64,000 nucleotides of DNA from PALSA-505 sp963699015 (GTDB taxonomy: Bacteria > Actinomycetota > Actinomycetes > Streptosporangiales > Streptosporangiaceae). The stretch spans positions 310,001 to 374,000 of the forward strand of contig CAVOSX010000002.1 of assembly GCA_963699015.1 (NCBI GenBank), in the 5' to 3' direction. Below, in pieces: positions 7,713 to 16,143 of the stretch. The position numbers and the translations under genes are program-made. Under the pieces are notes generated by a model. That model did no database searches. It was not told the DNA's origin and saw only the letters and a program-made list of their open reading frames with translations. The number at the start of each line of letters is the position of its first letter. Position 1 is the stretch's first letter.

Positions 7713-8624
7713 ATGACAGTCCTCGACGAGATCCAGACGAGCATCAGCCAACTGGCCGACGGCGCGGGAGCCTCGGTGGTAGGCATCGGGCAGCGGTGGG
7801 GGGCGGGCTCAGGCGTCATCCTCGGCGAGGGCCGGGTCCTGACCAACGCGCACAACGTGCGCGGCGATCAGGTTACGGTCACGTTTGCTGACGGGCGCAC
7901 CGCCGAGGGCAGCGTGGCAGGCCGCGACATCGACGGCGACCTCGCCGTCATCGACGTCAACACCGGCGGGGCTCCGGTGCTCCCGTGGGCCGACGGCACG
8001 GCCACCGCGATGGGCACGCCGGTGTTCGCGCTGGCCAACCCCGGCGGGCGCGGGCTGCGGGTGACCTTCGGTTTCGTCTCCGGCACCGAGCGGACCTTCC
8101 GCGGCCCCCGCGGCCGGCGCATCACCGGCAGCCTCGAGCACACCGCCCCGCTGCTGCCGGGCTCGTCCGGCGGCCCCGTGCTCAACGCCGCGGGGCAGCT
8201 ACTCGGGATCAACACCAACCGTCTCGGCGAGGGTTTCTACCTGGCCATACCGGCCGAGGATGCGCTGCGCGGCCGGGCCGAGGGGCTCGCCCGCGGCGAA
8301 ACCGCCGCGCCGCCGCGACTCGGCATCGCCATCACACCCGGCCACGTGGCCAGGCGGCTGCGCCGCGCGGTCGGCCTGCCCGAGGCCGATGGCCTGCTCA
8401 TCCACGAGGTGACCGAGGCCAGCCCGGCCGCACGCGCCGGCCTGGCGTCGGGCGACCTGATCGTCGCGGCCGCGGGCCGGGCGGTGCGCACGCCTGACGA
8501 CTTGTTCGACGTCCTCCAGGGCCAGCTCGGCGGCACCATCGAGCTCAGCATCGTGCGCGGCACCGACGAACGCACCATCGAGATCGCGCTCGGCGGCAAC
8601 GACCAGCCGGATCAGGAAGGGTAG
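7713..8624 (+). CDS. Trypsin-like (HtrA-type) serine protease with PDZ domain, apparently cytoplasmic
   Basis: 303 residues from ATG 7713, placed by AGGAGG at 7699-7704; an in-frame GTG at 7704 lies inside that site and is unlikely. The catalytic triad is complete: His47 (LTNAHNV), Asp76 (DIDGDLAVI) and Ser152 (PGSSGGPV). A PDZ domain follows (GLLIHEVTEASPAARAGLASGDLIVAAAGRAV). Unlike most HtrA/DegP proteins there is no signal peptide or N-terminal membrane segment, so it should act in the cytoplasm. It is divergent from an HxlR regulator with a shared operator. Substrates are unknown; a role in redox- or stress-induced protein quality control is inferred only. Confidence 0.88.
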   Translation: MTVLDEIQTSISQLADGAGASVVGIGQRWGAGSGVILGEGRVLTNAHNVRGDQVTVTFADGRTAEGSVAGRDIDGDLAVIDVNTGGAPVLPWADGTATAMGTPVFALANPGGRGLRVTFGFVSGTERTFRGPRGRRITGSLEHTAPLLPGSSGGPVLNAAGQLLGINTNRLGEGFYLAIPAEDALRGRAEGLARGETAAPPRLGIAITPGHVARRLRRAVGLPEADGLLIHEVTEASPAARAGLASGDLIVAAAGRAVRTPDDLFDVLQGQLGGTIELSIVRGTDERTIEIALGGNDQPDQEG

Positions 8625-8652
8625 GCGCATCCCGGGAGGCCATACTTGGCGG

Positions 8653-9306
8653 ATGAGTGAGTACGGCCACGATGCCATCCGGGTGTTCGGCCAGGATTTC
8701 TGGGACGAGAGGTACCGTTCGGCGCCGCGGGTCTGGAGCGGCGACCCGAACCCGCATCTGGTCGCCGAGATCGCTGGCCGGCCACCCGGCCGGGCGCTGG
8801 ATGTGGGGTGCGGCGAGGGAGCCGACGCGATCTGGCTGGCTCGCAGCGGCTGGCAGGTCGTCGCGGCCGATATCTCCGGCGTCGCGCTGGAACGCGGCGC
8901 GCGGCACGCCCGCGACAGCGGTCCGGAGGTGCCTGAGCGCATTAAGTGGCGGCAGGTGGATCTGCTGGCCAGCCCGCCCGAGCCGGATTCCTTCGACCTG
9001 GTCTCTGCGCAGTTCATGCAGTTGCCGCCGGAGCCGCGCGAGCGGCTGTTCACCGCCTTGATGGCTTCGGTCCGGCGCGGCGGGACGCTGCTGGTGGTCG
9101 GCCACCACGTATCGGACCTGGCCGCCGGCGTGCACCGTCCCCCGATGCCCGAGCTGTTCTACTCTCCGGACGAGATCGCGGCCCTGCTGGATGACTCGTG
9201 GACGGTCAACGTCGGCGCGGTCCGCCCGCGCCCGGCCAGCAACCCCGACGGCGCCGAGGTCACGGCGCACGACACGGTCCTCGTGGCCACCCGACGGGAT
9301 CGGTGA
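8653..9306 (+). CDS. Class I SAM-dependent methyltransferase
   Basis: 217 residues. Motif I is ALDVGCGEGADAIWLA (SAM-binding glycine loop), followed by the acidic residue after beta-2 (VVAADIS) and motif III-like DLVSAQFMQLPPEPRERL. The order fits a tellurite-resistance/thiopurine-methyltransferase-like branch (FWDERYRSAPRVWSGDPNPHLV at the N terminus is typical of small-molecule methyltransferases in actinomycetes). It follows the protease gene by 28 bases and could be co-transcribed. GGGAGG at 8634-8639 is rather far (13 bases) from the start. Substrate unknown. Confidence 0.85.
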   Translation: MSEYGHDAIRVFGQDFWDERYRSAPRVWSGDPNPHLVAEIAGRPPGRALDVGCGEGADAIWLARSGWQVVAADISGVALERGARHARDSGPEVPERIKWRQVDLLASPPEPDSFDLVSAQFMQLPPEPRERLFTALMASVRRGGTLLVVGHHVSDLAAGVHRPPMPELFYSPDEIAALLDDSWTVNVGAVRPRPASNPDGAEVTAHDTVLVATRRDR

Positions 9307-9323
9307 CAGCAAGGGCCTCAGGC

Positions 9324-10154
9324 TTACCGCCGCCCCGGCGCACGCCCGAAGTCACCATCGCGGTGACCGGCCAGCGCTTCACCCGCCGCGGGCACGCGCC
9401 CGGCCGCGGCGGTGAAGGCGATCGTCTGCGTCCACCACGCGGGCTCGGCGCACCGGGCAAGGAACATGTCGATCGACCGGTCGTCCAGCCGGCCGGAGGC
9501 CACCAGGCGGGGGCGCAGCTCGATGACCGTCTGCCGCCAGTACTCGGCCCACGAAGAGCCGCCGTTGTAGAGCGCCGTCTCCGCGGTGGCCCTGACCTCC
9601 CGGACCCCCAGCCGGGCCAGCATCGCCGGCAACCGGCGGCCGATGAAGTAGTCGATTCCCTGCTCGCGCGACCAGGCCAGCCATCCCTGCCAGAAGTCCC
9701 GGATCTCGGCCGGCTCGGCCACGCTGACCGGCAGGAAATCCGGCTCGATCAGCAGGATCGCCCCGCCCGCCCTGACGCTGGCCACGAGGTTCGCGACCGC
9801 GGCCGGGGCGTCGGTGACATGGTGCAGCACGGCTCGGGCCGTCACCAAGTCAAAGCCTGCGGGCTCGACCGGACCCGCGAGGATGTCGGCGCGGCGCAGC
9901 TCGAGCCCCGGCACGTCCTCCCCGACCAGGGACAGGTCCAGGTCAACGGCCACCGCCTGGCCTCCGGGCGCGATCCGCCCGGCCAGCCAGGCCGACATCG
10001 AGCCGTTGCCGCAGCCGGCTTCCAGCGTCCGCATTCCCGCCCGCAAGCCCAGCTCGTCAAGGTAGCGGCGGTGCATCGGATCGAGCAGCCGCGACATCAG
10101 CGCCAGCCGCTGGCGCTCGCCTTCGCGGCGGTGATCGAGCACGTACTCTGACAC
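9324..10154 (-). CDS. SAM-dependent methyltransferase
   Basis: 276 residues from GTG 10154 (VSEYVLDHRREGERQRL). The frame remains open to 10196, but that upstream part is encoded by a triplicated 14-base repeat, so the shorter form is preferred. Motif I is TLEAGCGNGSMSAWLA, with VAVDLD and FDLVTARAVLHHV following, the pattern of UbiE/menaquinone-type methyltransferases. An internal LLIEPDF motif sits where these enzymes have post-motif III. The C-terminal part (EYWRQTVIELRPRL, FTAAAGRVPAA) is specific to an actinobacterial subgroup. It is convergent with the preceding methyltransferase gene. Substrate unknown. Confidence 0.85.
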   Translation of the reverse strand: MSEYVLDHRREGERQRLALMSRLLDPMHRRYLDELGLRAGMRTLEAGCGNGSMSAWLAGRIAPGGQAVAVDLDLSLVGEDVPGLELRRADILAGPVEPAGFDLVTARAVLHHVTDAPAAVANLVASVRAGGAILLIEPDFLPVSVAEPAEIRDFWQGWLAWSREQGIDYFIGRRLPAMLARLGVREVRATAETALYNGGSSWAEYWRQTVIELRPRLVASGRLDDRSIDMFLARCAEPAWWTQTIAFTAAAGRVPAAGEALAGHRDGDFGRAPGRR

Positions 10155-10193
10155 GTTGTTCCCGGCACGTTGTTCCCTGCACGTTGTTCCCGG
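10152..10193. repeat. Three tandem 14-bp repeats at a translation start
   Basis: CACGTTGTTCCCGG is repeated at 10152-10165, 10166-10179 (one base changed) and 10180-10193. On the minus strand each unit ends in GTG, and the last of these is the probable start codon of the methyltransferase gene. Because 14 is not a multiple of three, the GTGs lie in different frames. Copy-number change could alter spacing or expression. Confidence 0.7.
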
Positions 10194-10295
10194 CAAGCCT
10201 GACTCAGGAGTTCATCAGCAGGCCCGCCCGCAATCAGAGGTTAGCCGCTCACCGGCTCCGCTCCTGCCTGGGCACTCCCGCTTAAGCTGTGGCGC

Positions 10296-10934
10296 ATGGG
10301 TTTCTCGGGATGGTCCCCCGCGGCGGTGGAGTTCTTCGAGGGCCTCGAGGCGGACAACACCAAGGCCTACTGGAACGCGCACAAGGCGTGCTACGAGGGA
10401 TCGGTGCGCGAGCCCATGGCCGAACTGCTCGACGAGCTGACCGGGGAGTTCGGCCAGGGCCGGATTGCCCGGCCTTACCGGGACATCCGGTTCCGGGCCG
10501 ACAAGTCGCCGTACAAGACCGAGATCTACGCGACCCTGGACCGCGGCGGGTACGTGCGGTTCAGCGCGGACGGGCTGACGGCCGCCCTCGGCTACTACCA
10601 GATGACCGCCGCCCAGCTGGACCGGTACCGGCATGCGGTGGACGACGCATCCCGCGGCGCCCCGCTGGCCGAGGTGGTGGAGCGACTGCGGGGCGAGGGC
10701 CTGCTTGTCGGTGGCGGGCAGACGCTGAAGACCGCTCCGCGCGGGTATCCCGGTGACCATACGCGGATCGGGCTGCTGCGCTGCAAGGGCCTGATCTGCT
10801 GGCGGCAGTGGCCGGTGGCGCCGTGGCTGGGCACCGCAAAGGCCAAGGACCGGGTAGCGGGCTTCCTGCGCACCGCGGCGCCGCTGCACCAGTGGCTGGA
10901 CCAGCAGGTCGGGCCGGGCGCCGCCGGTGGTTGA
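10296..10934 (+). CDS. DUF2461 family protein
   Basis: 212 residues. The protein shows the hallmarks of DUF2461 (TIGR02453): GFSGWSPAAVEFFEGLEADNTKAYWNAHK at the N terminus, then IARPYRDIRFRADKSPYKTEIYA and GYYQMTAAQLDRYRHAVDD. The family is widespread in bacteria and yeast but has no established biochemical role. No signal peptide or membrane segment is visible. No good ribosome-binding site precedes the ATG, so the message may be leaderless. The 140-base gap to the divergent methyltransferase gene contains nothing else I recognise. Confidence 0.85.
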   Translation: MGFSGWSPAAVEFFEGLEADNTKAYWNAHKACYEGSVREPMAELLDELTGEFGQGRIARPYRDIRFRADKSPYKTEIYATLDRGGYVRFSADGLTAALGYYQMTAAQLDRYRHAVDDASRGAPLAEVVERLRGEGLLVGGGQTLKTAPRGYPGDHTRIGLLRCKGLICWRQWPVAPWLGTAKAKDRVAGFLRTAAPLHQWLDQQVGPGAAGG

Positions 10935-11042
10935 CGCCGCGTTTGACAGACCCGCGGGGCAGACTGGGCCAGGCCGGCCGGGACATAATTCAAGGGCGCC
11001 GGGAGCTGCGCCAGGAAAGCGGCATGAAGGCAAGGAGAAGCT

Positions 11043-12681
11043 GTGAGGAAGCTGCACGGGAATCCCTGGGCGGTGCTGCTGGTCGTGTCGCTTGGGTTCT
11101 TCATGACCCTGCTGGACCTGACGATTGTCAACATCGCGATCCCGAACCTGATCACCAAGCTGCACGCCTCGCTCGATGACGTGCTGTGGGTGATCAATGC
11201 CTACGCCCTGGTGCTTGCCGTCCTGGTCATCACGGCGGGCCAGGCTCGGCGACCTGGTCGGGCCGCGGGTCATGTTCTCCAGCGGAATCGCGGTGTTCAC
11301 CGTGGCCTCGGCCGCCTGCGGCCTGGCTCCCAGCCCCGGCTGGCTGATCGGCTTCCGTGCCGTTCAGGGGCTGGGTGCGGCCATGCTCATGCCGCAGACG
11401 CTCACGATCATCACGAACACGTTCGCGCCGGAGCGCCGGGGCGCCGCGTTCGGCGTGTGGGGCGCGGTGGCTGGGGTGGCCACCGTCGCGGGACCGACGC
11501 TGGGCGGGCTGCTGGTCACCGCCTTCGACTGGCGGTGGATCTTCTTCGTGAACCTGCCGTTCGGCGTGCTGGTGCTGCTGATCACCCCGGTGATCATCCC
11601 GGATCTGCGGCTGGGCCGCAGGCACCGGATCGACATCCCCGGCGTGCTGCTGGCCAGCGCGGGACTGCTCGCGATCTGCTACGGCCTGGTCGAGGGGCAG
11701 AAGTACGACTGGGGAACGATCACCGGGTTCATCAGCATCCCGCTGATCATCGGCCTGGGGGTCGTGCTGCTGATCGCCTTCCTGCTGGTGCAGAAGCTCA
11801 CCCAGGACCGCGAGCCGCTGGTGCCGTTCGCCGTGTTCCGGGACCGGAATTACTCGGTGGTGAACTGGGTGTCCGGCGTGCTTTCCATCGGCATGATGGG
11901 GATCTTCCTCCCGCTGACCCTCTATTTTCAGTCCGTCCTCGGGTTCTCGGCGCTGAAGGCCGGGCTGGTGATGGCGCCCGCCTCGCTGGTCTCGATGGTC
12001 GTCGCGCCCGTGGCAGGCAAGACAACCGACAAGATCGGCGGCAAGTACATCCTCATGTCTGGCCTGATTCTGTTCGGTGCCGGGATGGGCTGGCTGGCGC
12101 TGATCGCGCGCCCGGACTCCGGCTGGCTCAGCTTCCTCGCGCCCCTGATCGTGGCCGGGCTCGGCATGGGCTGCATCTTCGCGCCGATGGTCACGGTGGC
12201 CATGCGCAACATCGACCCGCGGCTGGCGGGCGCGGCGTCCGGGGTGCTGAACACGGTCCGGCAGGTCGGCCTGGTCATCGGCACCGCCACCGTGGGCGCC
12301 CTGCTGCAGAACAGGCTGGTCTCCTCGATAGCGAACCAGGCGACCGCCCGGTCGGCCGCGCTGCCGCCGCAGCTGCGGCACCGGTTCGTGGCCGAGATGG
12401 ACAATTCAGCGAAGAACGGCATCCAGGTCGGGGCCGGGCAGAGTGGCGGCAGTACCCACCTGGGCCCGGGCGTGCCCCAGCAGATCGTCGCCGAGATCGC
12501 CCGCATCGCTCACGACGTGTTCACCTTCGCGTTCGTGACGGCCATGCGGCAGACGATGATACTGCCGGTCGTCCTGCTCGGCGTCGCCGCGCTGAGCTGC
12601 CTGGCGATCAGGGAAGGCAAGCGCGCGCCCAGGCAGGAAGAGCGCCAGGCCGCGAAGGCCGAGACGCCGACCACGGCCTGA
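11043..12681 (+). CDS. MFS (DHA2-type, 14-helix) drug efflux transporter (frameshifted)
   Basis: Begins at GTG 11043 behind AAGGAGAAG. The first frame gives FFMTLLDLTIVNIAIPNL (motif D1-like) and WVINAYALVLAVLVITAG, then breaks. The next frame resumes at LGDLVGPRVMFSSG and runs through motif C-like AVAGVATVAGPTLGGLL and many more helices to 12681. Deleting the single A at 11242 restores GRLGDLVGPR, the conserved motif A loop, and joins both parts into a transporter of about 545 residues. It probably exports hydrophobic drugs using the proton gradient. Its 3' end overlaps the convergent GNAT gene by 74 bases. Whether the extra base is real or an error cannot be told from sequence. Confidence 0.88.
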
Positions 12682-13189
12682 CCCTGGGACCTGGGAGCCG
12701 GACGCGGACCGTCACGCAGTCCGCCGAGTGGTTCACGCGCGCCCCGGCCCAGTGGCCGAGGATCATGGCGAGCACCTGCCGGTTGCCGGGCAGCACATCC
12801 ATGGTCATCGTGGTGACGCCACGCGCCTGGGCGCGGGCGATCAGCGCGCGCACGAGCGCGGCGCCGACGCCCAGGCCCTGCCAGGCGTCGGCGACCACCA
12901 CGCCTATCTCGGTCACCGGGTCGCCGTCCGATCCGGCCAGGTCCGCGGCCATGGCATGCCCCACGATGCCGGCGCCCGCGACTGCGACCACCGCGTCGAC
13001 GTTGCCGGGGCCGCCGGACAGGCGGCGGAGCATGGCGGAGGTCGGCGTGACCGGGGCGAAGAATCTCCGCGAGCGGGTGCGCGGGGACAGCCTGGTGAAG
13101 AAGTCGCTGAGCGCGGCCAGGTCCGACGACTGCGCGCGCCGGACCTCGGCGGCGCGGCCGGGAGCCCAGTCGATCTGGGTTCGGTTCAC
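12608..13189 (-). CDS. GNAT-family N-acetyltransferase
   Basis: About 193 residues from GTG 13189; a TTG at 13225 would add 12 residues but overlaps a possible promoter. The GNAT core is clear: EVRRAQSSDLAALSDFFTRLSPRTRSRRFF, then EIGVVVADAWQGLGVGAALVRALIARAQARGV, where QGLGVG is the acetyl-CoA pyrophosphate loop. The RSRRFF segment recalls the acetyltransferase domains of Pat-type protein acetylases, but no cyclic-nucleotide domain is attached. The C-terminal 25 residues lie in the region overlapping the MFS gene. Substrate unknown. Confidence 0.82.
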   Translation of the reverse strand: MNRTQIDWAPGRAAEVRRAQSSDLAALSDFFTRLSPRTRSRRFFAPVTPTSAMLRRLSGGPGNVDAVVAVAGAGIVGHAMAADLAGSDGDPVTEIGVVVADAWQGLGVGAALVRALIARAQARGVTTMTMDVLPGNRQVLAMILGHWAGARVNHSADCVTVRVRLPGPRVRPWSASRPSRPGALPAWARACLP

Positions 13190-13190
13190 G

Positions 13191-13219
13191 GACTCAGGAT
13201 TCCGCCGAATTGCTGAGTC
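13191..13219. promoter_or_regulatory. Inverted repeat between GNAT and HxlR genes
   Basis: GACTCAG (13191-13197) and CTGAGTC (13213-13219) are perfect inverted arms 15 bases apart. They occupy the short space between the divergent starts and are a natural operator for the HxlR protein encoded next door. A TTGACA on the minus strand (13220-13225) could be the -35 box for the GNAT gene. Confidence 0.5.
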
Positions 13220-13244
13220 TGTCAACTGGATTTAGCATGGGACA

Positions 13245-13721
13245 ATGGGACGGCCCTGGATCATGGACTACGACTCGGCCAACTGCGCGATCGGCGCGGC
13301 GGTGGACATCATCGGTGAGCGGCCGACGTTCCTGGTGCTGCGCGAGGCTTTCAACGGCGTGCGCCGGTTCGATGACATGCGGCGCCGCACCGGCATGCCC
13401 CGGCAGGTGCTCAGCGACCGGCTCGCTCGGCTGGTGCGCGAAGACCTGCTGCGCAAGGTCCCCTATCGGGACGCCGGCCAGCGCAGCCGGCACGAGTACC
13501 GGCTGACCAGCAAGGGCCTGGATCTGTACCCGGTGCTGGTGGCGCTGATGGAGTGGGGCGACCGGCACGCGCTCGGCCCGGACGGCCCGCAGGTCATGCT
13601 CAGGCACCGCGACTGCGGGGAGCCGGTGCGGCTGCAACTGTCCTGCCGGGCCGGGCACACCCTGGAATCCGCCCGCGAGGTCACCCCGGTACCGGGCCCG
13701 GGGGCTCGCAAGACCGCCTGA
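13245..13721 (+). CDS. HxlR-family transcriptional regulator
   Basis: 158 residues from ATG 13245; ATG 13263 (MDYDSANCAIG) is an equally reasonable start. HxlR features: ANCAIGAAVDIIGERPTFLVLREAFNGVRRFDDMRRRTGMPRQVLSDRLARLV, with the usual N-terminal Cys seen in redox- or aldehyde-responsive members. The wing and dimer helix follow (RHEYRLTSKGLDLYPVLVALMEWGDRH), and a C-terminal DCGEPVRLQLSCRAGH segment may bind metal. It is divergent from the GNAT gene with an inverted repeat between. Likely ligand unknown. Confidence 0.88.
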   Translation: MGRPWIMDYDSANCAIGAAVDIIGERPTFLVLREAFNGVRRFDDMRRRTGMPRQVLSDRLARLVREDLLRKVPYRDAGQRSRHEYRLTSKGLDLYPVLVALMEWGDRHALGPDGPQVMLRHRDCGEPVRLQLSCRAGHTLESAREVTPVPGPGARKTA

Positions 13722-13774
13722 CCGCGGCGCCCTGACCCGCCCGCGCCCGCACGGGCTGGTCGCGCGCCCGGGCG

Positions 13775-15169
13775 TCAGCTCAGGTAGGCCAGGTGCTGGC
13801 CGTGCCGCTCGCGGTATTCGGCCACCAGCTCCCGTGCGGCCGTGATGCCCGGGACCAGCGGGTGCAGGGCGAGCGCGGTGCCGGCCAGCTCAGCGTCGCC
13901 GCTCATCGCGGCCTCGACGATGCCGCGTTCGTACTCCTTCACTTGCATCGCGAGGCCCCGGGCCGCCCGGGGGAGGTCGGTGACCGGGCGCGGTGACACG
14001 CCGGCCCTGTCCACCAGGGCCGGGACCTCGACCACGTCGCCGGGGTCGAGGAACCCCAGGCTCTGCCCGTTACGGGTGTTGACGATCAGCTCGGCCGGGC
14101 TGCGCCCGGTCAGCCCGTCGATCACCCGCAGCGCCAGGCTCTCGTACCCGCCGGCCCGCACCTCACCGATGGTGGCCGGGGCCGCCGCCGCCCGCCGGGC
14201 GCGCGCCACGGCCTGCCCGCTGTCACCCTCCATGTCGGTCCGCATGTAGGTGTCGCCGCGCACGCCCATCACGGTGCGGTACCGGGCCCAGGCGTCGTGC
14301 ACGTCGCCGTCGGCGAACGCCTTGGCCAGCTCGGTCAGCAGCTCCTCGTTCAGGCGCAGCACGTCCTGCCCCCGGCTCGCGCCCGCGCGCGCGACGTCAC
14401 GGAGGTAGCGGCTGGCATCGTAGAAGTAGTAGAGGTACTCGGTCGGCACGGCGCCCACCCGCCGCACCAGCGCGGGATCGAAGGCGGCGAATCGGTGATC
14501 GAAGCGCTGCAGTTCCTCGTACCTGGCGAGCAGCTCGCCGAGGCGCTCCTGGCCCGCCAGCCGGAGCGAGGAAACCCAGCCCAGGTGATTCAGGCCGCCG
14601 TAGGAGTAGGACAACGAGCTGTCGCCCTCCGCACCCAGGAACCCGGCCAGCCGTTCCAGCGTGCCGCCCGGCGTGTCGCAGACACCGACCGCCGGCACCA
14701 GGCCCTGGGTCAGGATCGCCTGGGTGATCAGGCCGGCCGGGTTGGTGAAGTTGATCAATACGGCTCCGGGCGAGCAGCGGCTCAGCAGCTCGCAGTACGA
14801 CAACACGACCGGGATCGTCCGCAACGCCATCGCGCAGCCTCCCGGCCCGGTCGTCTCCTGGCCGACCAGGCCGCGCCGCAGGGCCACGTCCTCGTCGATG
14901 ACGCGTCCCCGGTCGCCGCCCACGCGGATCGCGGAGAAGACGAAGTCCGCGTTCGTGAGGGCCTGCTCGGCGTCGCACGTCACCTGGACCACGTCCGGGT
15001 GACCGAGCACGCCGGCCAGCTCAACCGCCAGCCGGCCGATGGTGTCCCGGCGCAGCGGGTCCGGGTCGAACAGGCAGATCTCGTCAAAGACCGTGCTCGG
15101 GCTGGCCAGCACCAGCCTGACGAAGGCCGGCATCCGAGCACCGCCGCCACCGAGAATGGTCAGTTTCAT
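13775..15169 (-). CDS. Glycoside hydrolase family 4 (6-phospho-glycosidase-like)
   Basis: 464 residues starting at ATG 15169 with GGGAG seven bases upstream. The N terminus is the NAD-binding loop MKLTILGGGGARMPAF. Family 4 landmarks follow in order: SAIRVGGDRGRVIDEDVALRRGLVGQETTGPGG, NFTNPAG, VGVCDTPGG (the metal-binding Cys) and GLNHLGW (the metal-binding His). GH4 enzymes cleave phosphorylated disaccharides or glycosides by NAD-dependent redox elimination with a divalent metal. The ATG overlaps the stop of the upstream PfkB kinase by four bases (ATGA), so the two form an operon. No transport genes adjoin. Confidence 0.9.
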   Translation of the reverse strand: MKLTILGGGGARMPAFVRLVLASPSTVFDEICLFDPDPLRRDTIGRLAVELAGVLGHPDVVQVTCDAEQALTNADFVFSAIRVGGDRGRVIDEDVALRRGLVGQETTGPGGCAMALRTIPVVLSYCELLSRCSPGAVLINFTNPAGLITQAILTQGLVPAVGVCDTPGGTLERLAGFLGAEGDSSLSYSYGGLNHLGWVSSLRLAGQERLGELLARYEELQRFDHRFAAFDPALVRRVGAVPTEYLYYFYDASRYLRDVARAGASRGQDVLRLNEELLTELAKAFADGDVHDAWARYRTVMGVRGDTYMRTDMEGDSGQAVARARRAAAAPATIGEVRAGGYESLALRVIDGLTGRSPAELIVNTRNGQSLGFLDPGDVVEVPALVDRAGVSPRPVTDLPRAARGLAMQVKEYERGIVEAAMSGDAELAGTALALHPLVPGITAARELVAEYRERHGQHLAYLS

Positions 15170-16143
15170 CGTCCGGACTCCCATGCTTCCGCTGCCGTCA
15201 TGCTCAGTCCCGCCACCTTGACCTCCCCCACCGCCCCGAGACGGCTCGCGGCCGCAGACCCCGCCGCGTTCGCCCGGGCGACCGCTTCGGTCAGCGATGC
15301 CCCGTCCAGGAGTGCGCCGATCATCGTGCCGGCGAAGGCATCGCCGGCCCCGGTCAGGTCGCGTACCTCGACCTGCCGGACGCCTTCCCTGACCTCGGCC
15401 ACGCCGTCCGGGTCGGCCACGAGCGCGCCGTCGGCGCCCCGCTTGACCACCAGCCGCGATCCCCAGGACACGGCGGTGGCCACCGCGTCGTCCAGGATGT
15501 CCTTGCCGGTGAGGCGGCGCAGCTCCACCTGATTGGGCACGAAGACGTCGGCCAGCCGGGCGCACTCGATCACGGCCCCCGGATCCTGCTCGATCTCGCT
15601 GAGCGCGACGTCAACCGCCGACCGGGTGCCAAGCTCACGGGCCTCGCGGAGAAAATCGACGACGGCGGGGCCGGCGTGCAGGTAGCACCAGGCGGGCCGC
15701 TCCCGGCGCAGCACCTCGCGCCAGCGGCCGATCTCGCCGGGCTCCGCGGCCGGGCGCCGCGGCAGGTGCGTCACGAAGGCGCGGTCGCCATCGAAGTTCA
15801 GCACGACCGAGATGCCTGCGGTCCGCCGATGCACCCAGGCTGACGGGGACAGGTCGACGCCCTCGCGGCCGCAGAACTCGGCAACGACCCTGGATCCGAG
15901 GTCGTCACCCAGCAGCGTGCACAGCCCGGCCCGCGCTCCGGCCTGAGCCGCCGCGCTGGCGCTGGTGACCGCGCCACCGCAGGAGATGGCGAACTCGTCG
16001 GTGAAGATCTCCTCGCCTGGCTTGGGCAGCTGGCGCACCGGCCAGAAGACGAACTCGAGGAAGACCGAGCCGAAAGAGATCACGTCCAACGCGCCGGTCC
16101 CTCCCGCAGATCCGGTCCTGCCTGGTTCGGCTTCCGAGATCAC
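15166..16143 (-). CDS. PfkB-family carbohydrate kinase
   Basis: 325 residues from GTG 16143. The ribokinase fold is evident from DVISFGSVFLEF at the start, the CGGAVTSASAAAQAGAR substrate-side motif, and the C-terminal DLTGAGDAFAGTMIGALL, which carries the catalytic Asp and anion hole. Conserved VPNQVELRRLTG lies between. It should transfer phosphate from ATP to a sugar or sugar-like compound. The kinase overlaps the GH4 gene downstream, suggesting that it acts on the same sugar: either it makes the phosphorylated substrate or it handles the released product. The ribosome-binding site is weak, so a slightly shorter start is possible. Confidence 0.88.
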   Translation of the reverse strand: MISEAEPGRTGSAGGTGALDVISFGSVFLEFVFWPVRQLPKPGEEIFTDEFAISCGGAVTSASAAAQAGARAGLCTLLGDDLGSRVVAEFCGREGVDLSPSAWVHRRTAGISVVLNFDGDRAFVTHLPRRPAAEPGEIGRWREVLRRERPAWCYLHAGPAVVDFLREARELGTRSAVDVALSEIEQDPGAVIECARLADVFVPNQVELRRLTGKDILDDAVATAVSWGSRLVVKRGADGALVADPDGVAEVREGVRQVEVRDLTGAGDAFAGTMIGALLDGASLTEAVARANAAGSAAASRLGAVGEVKVAGLSMTAAEAWESGR

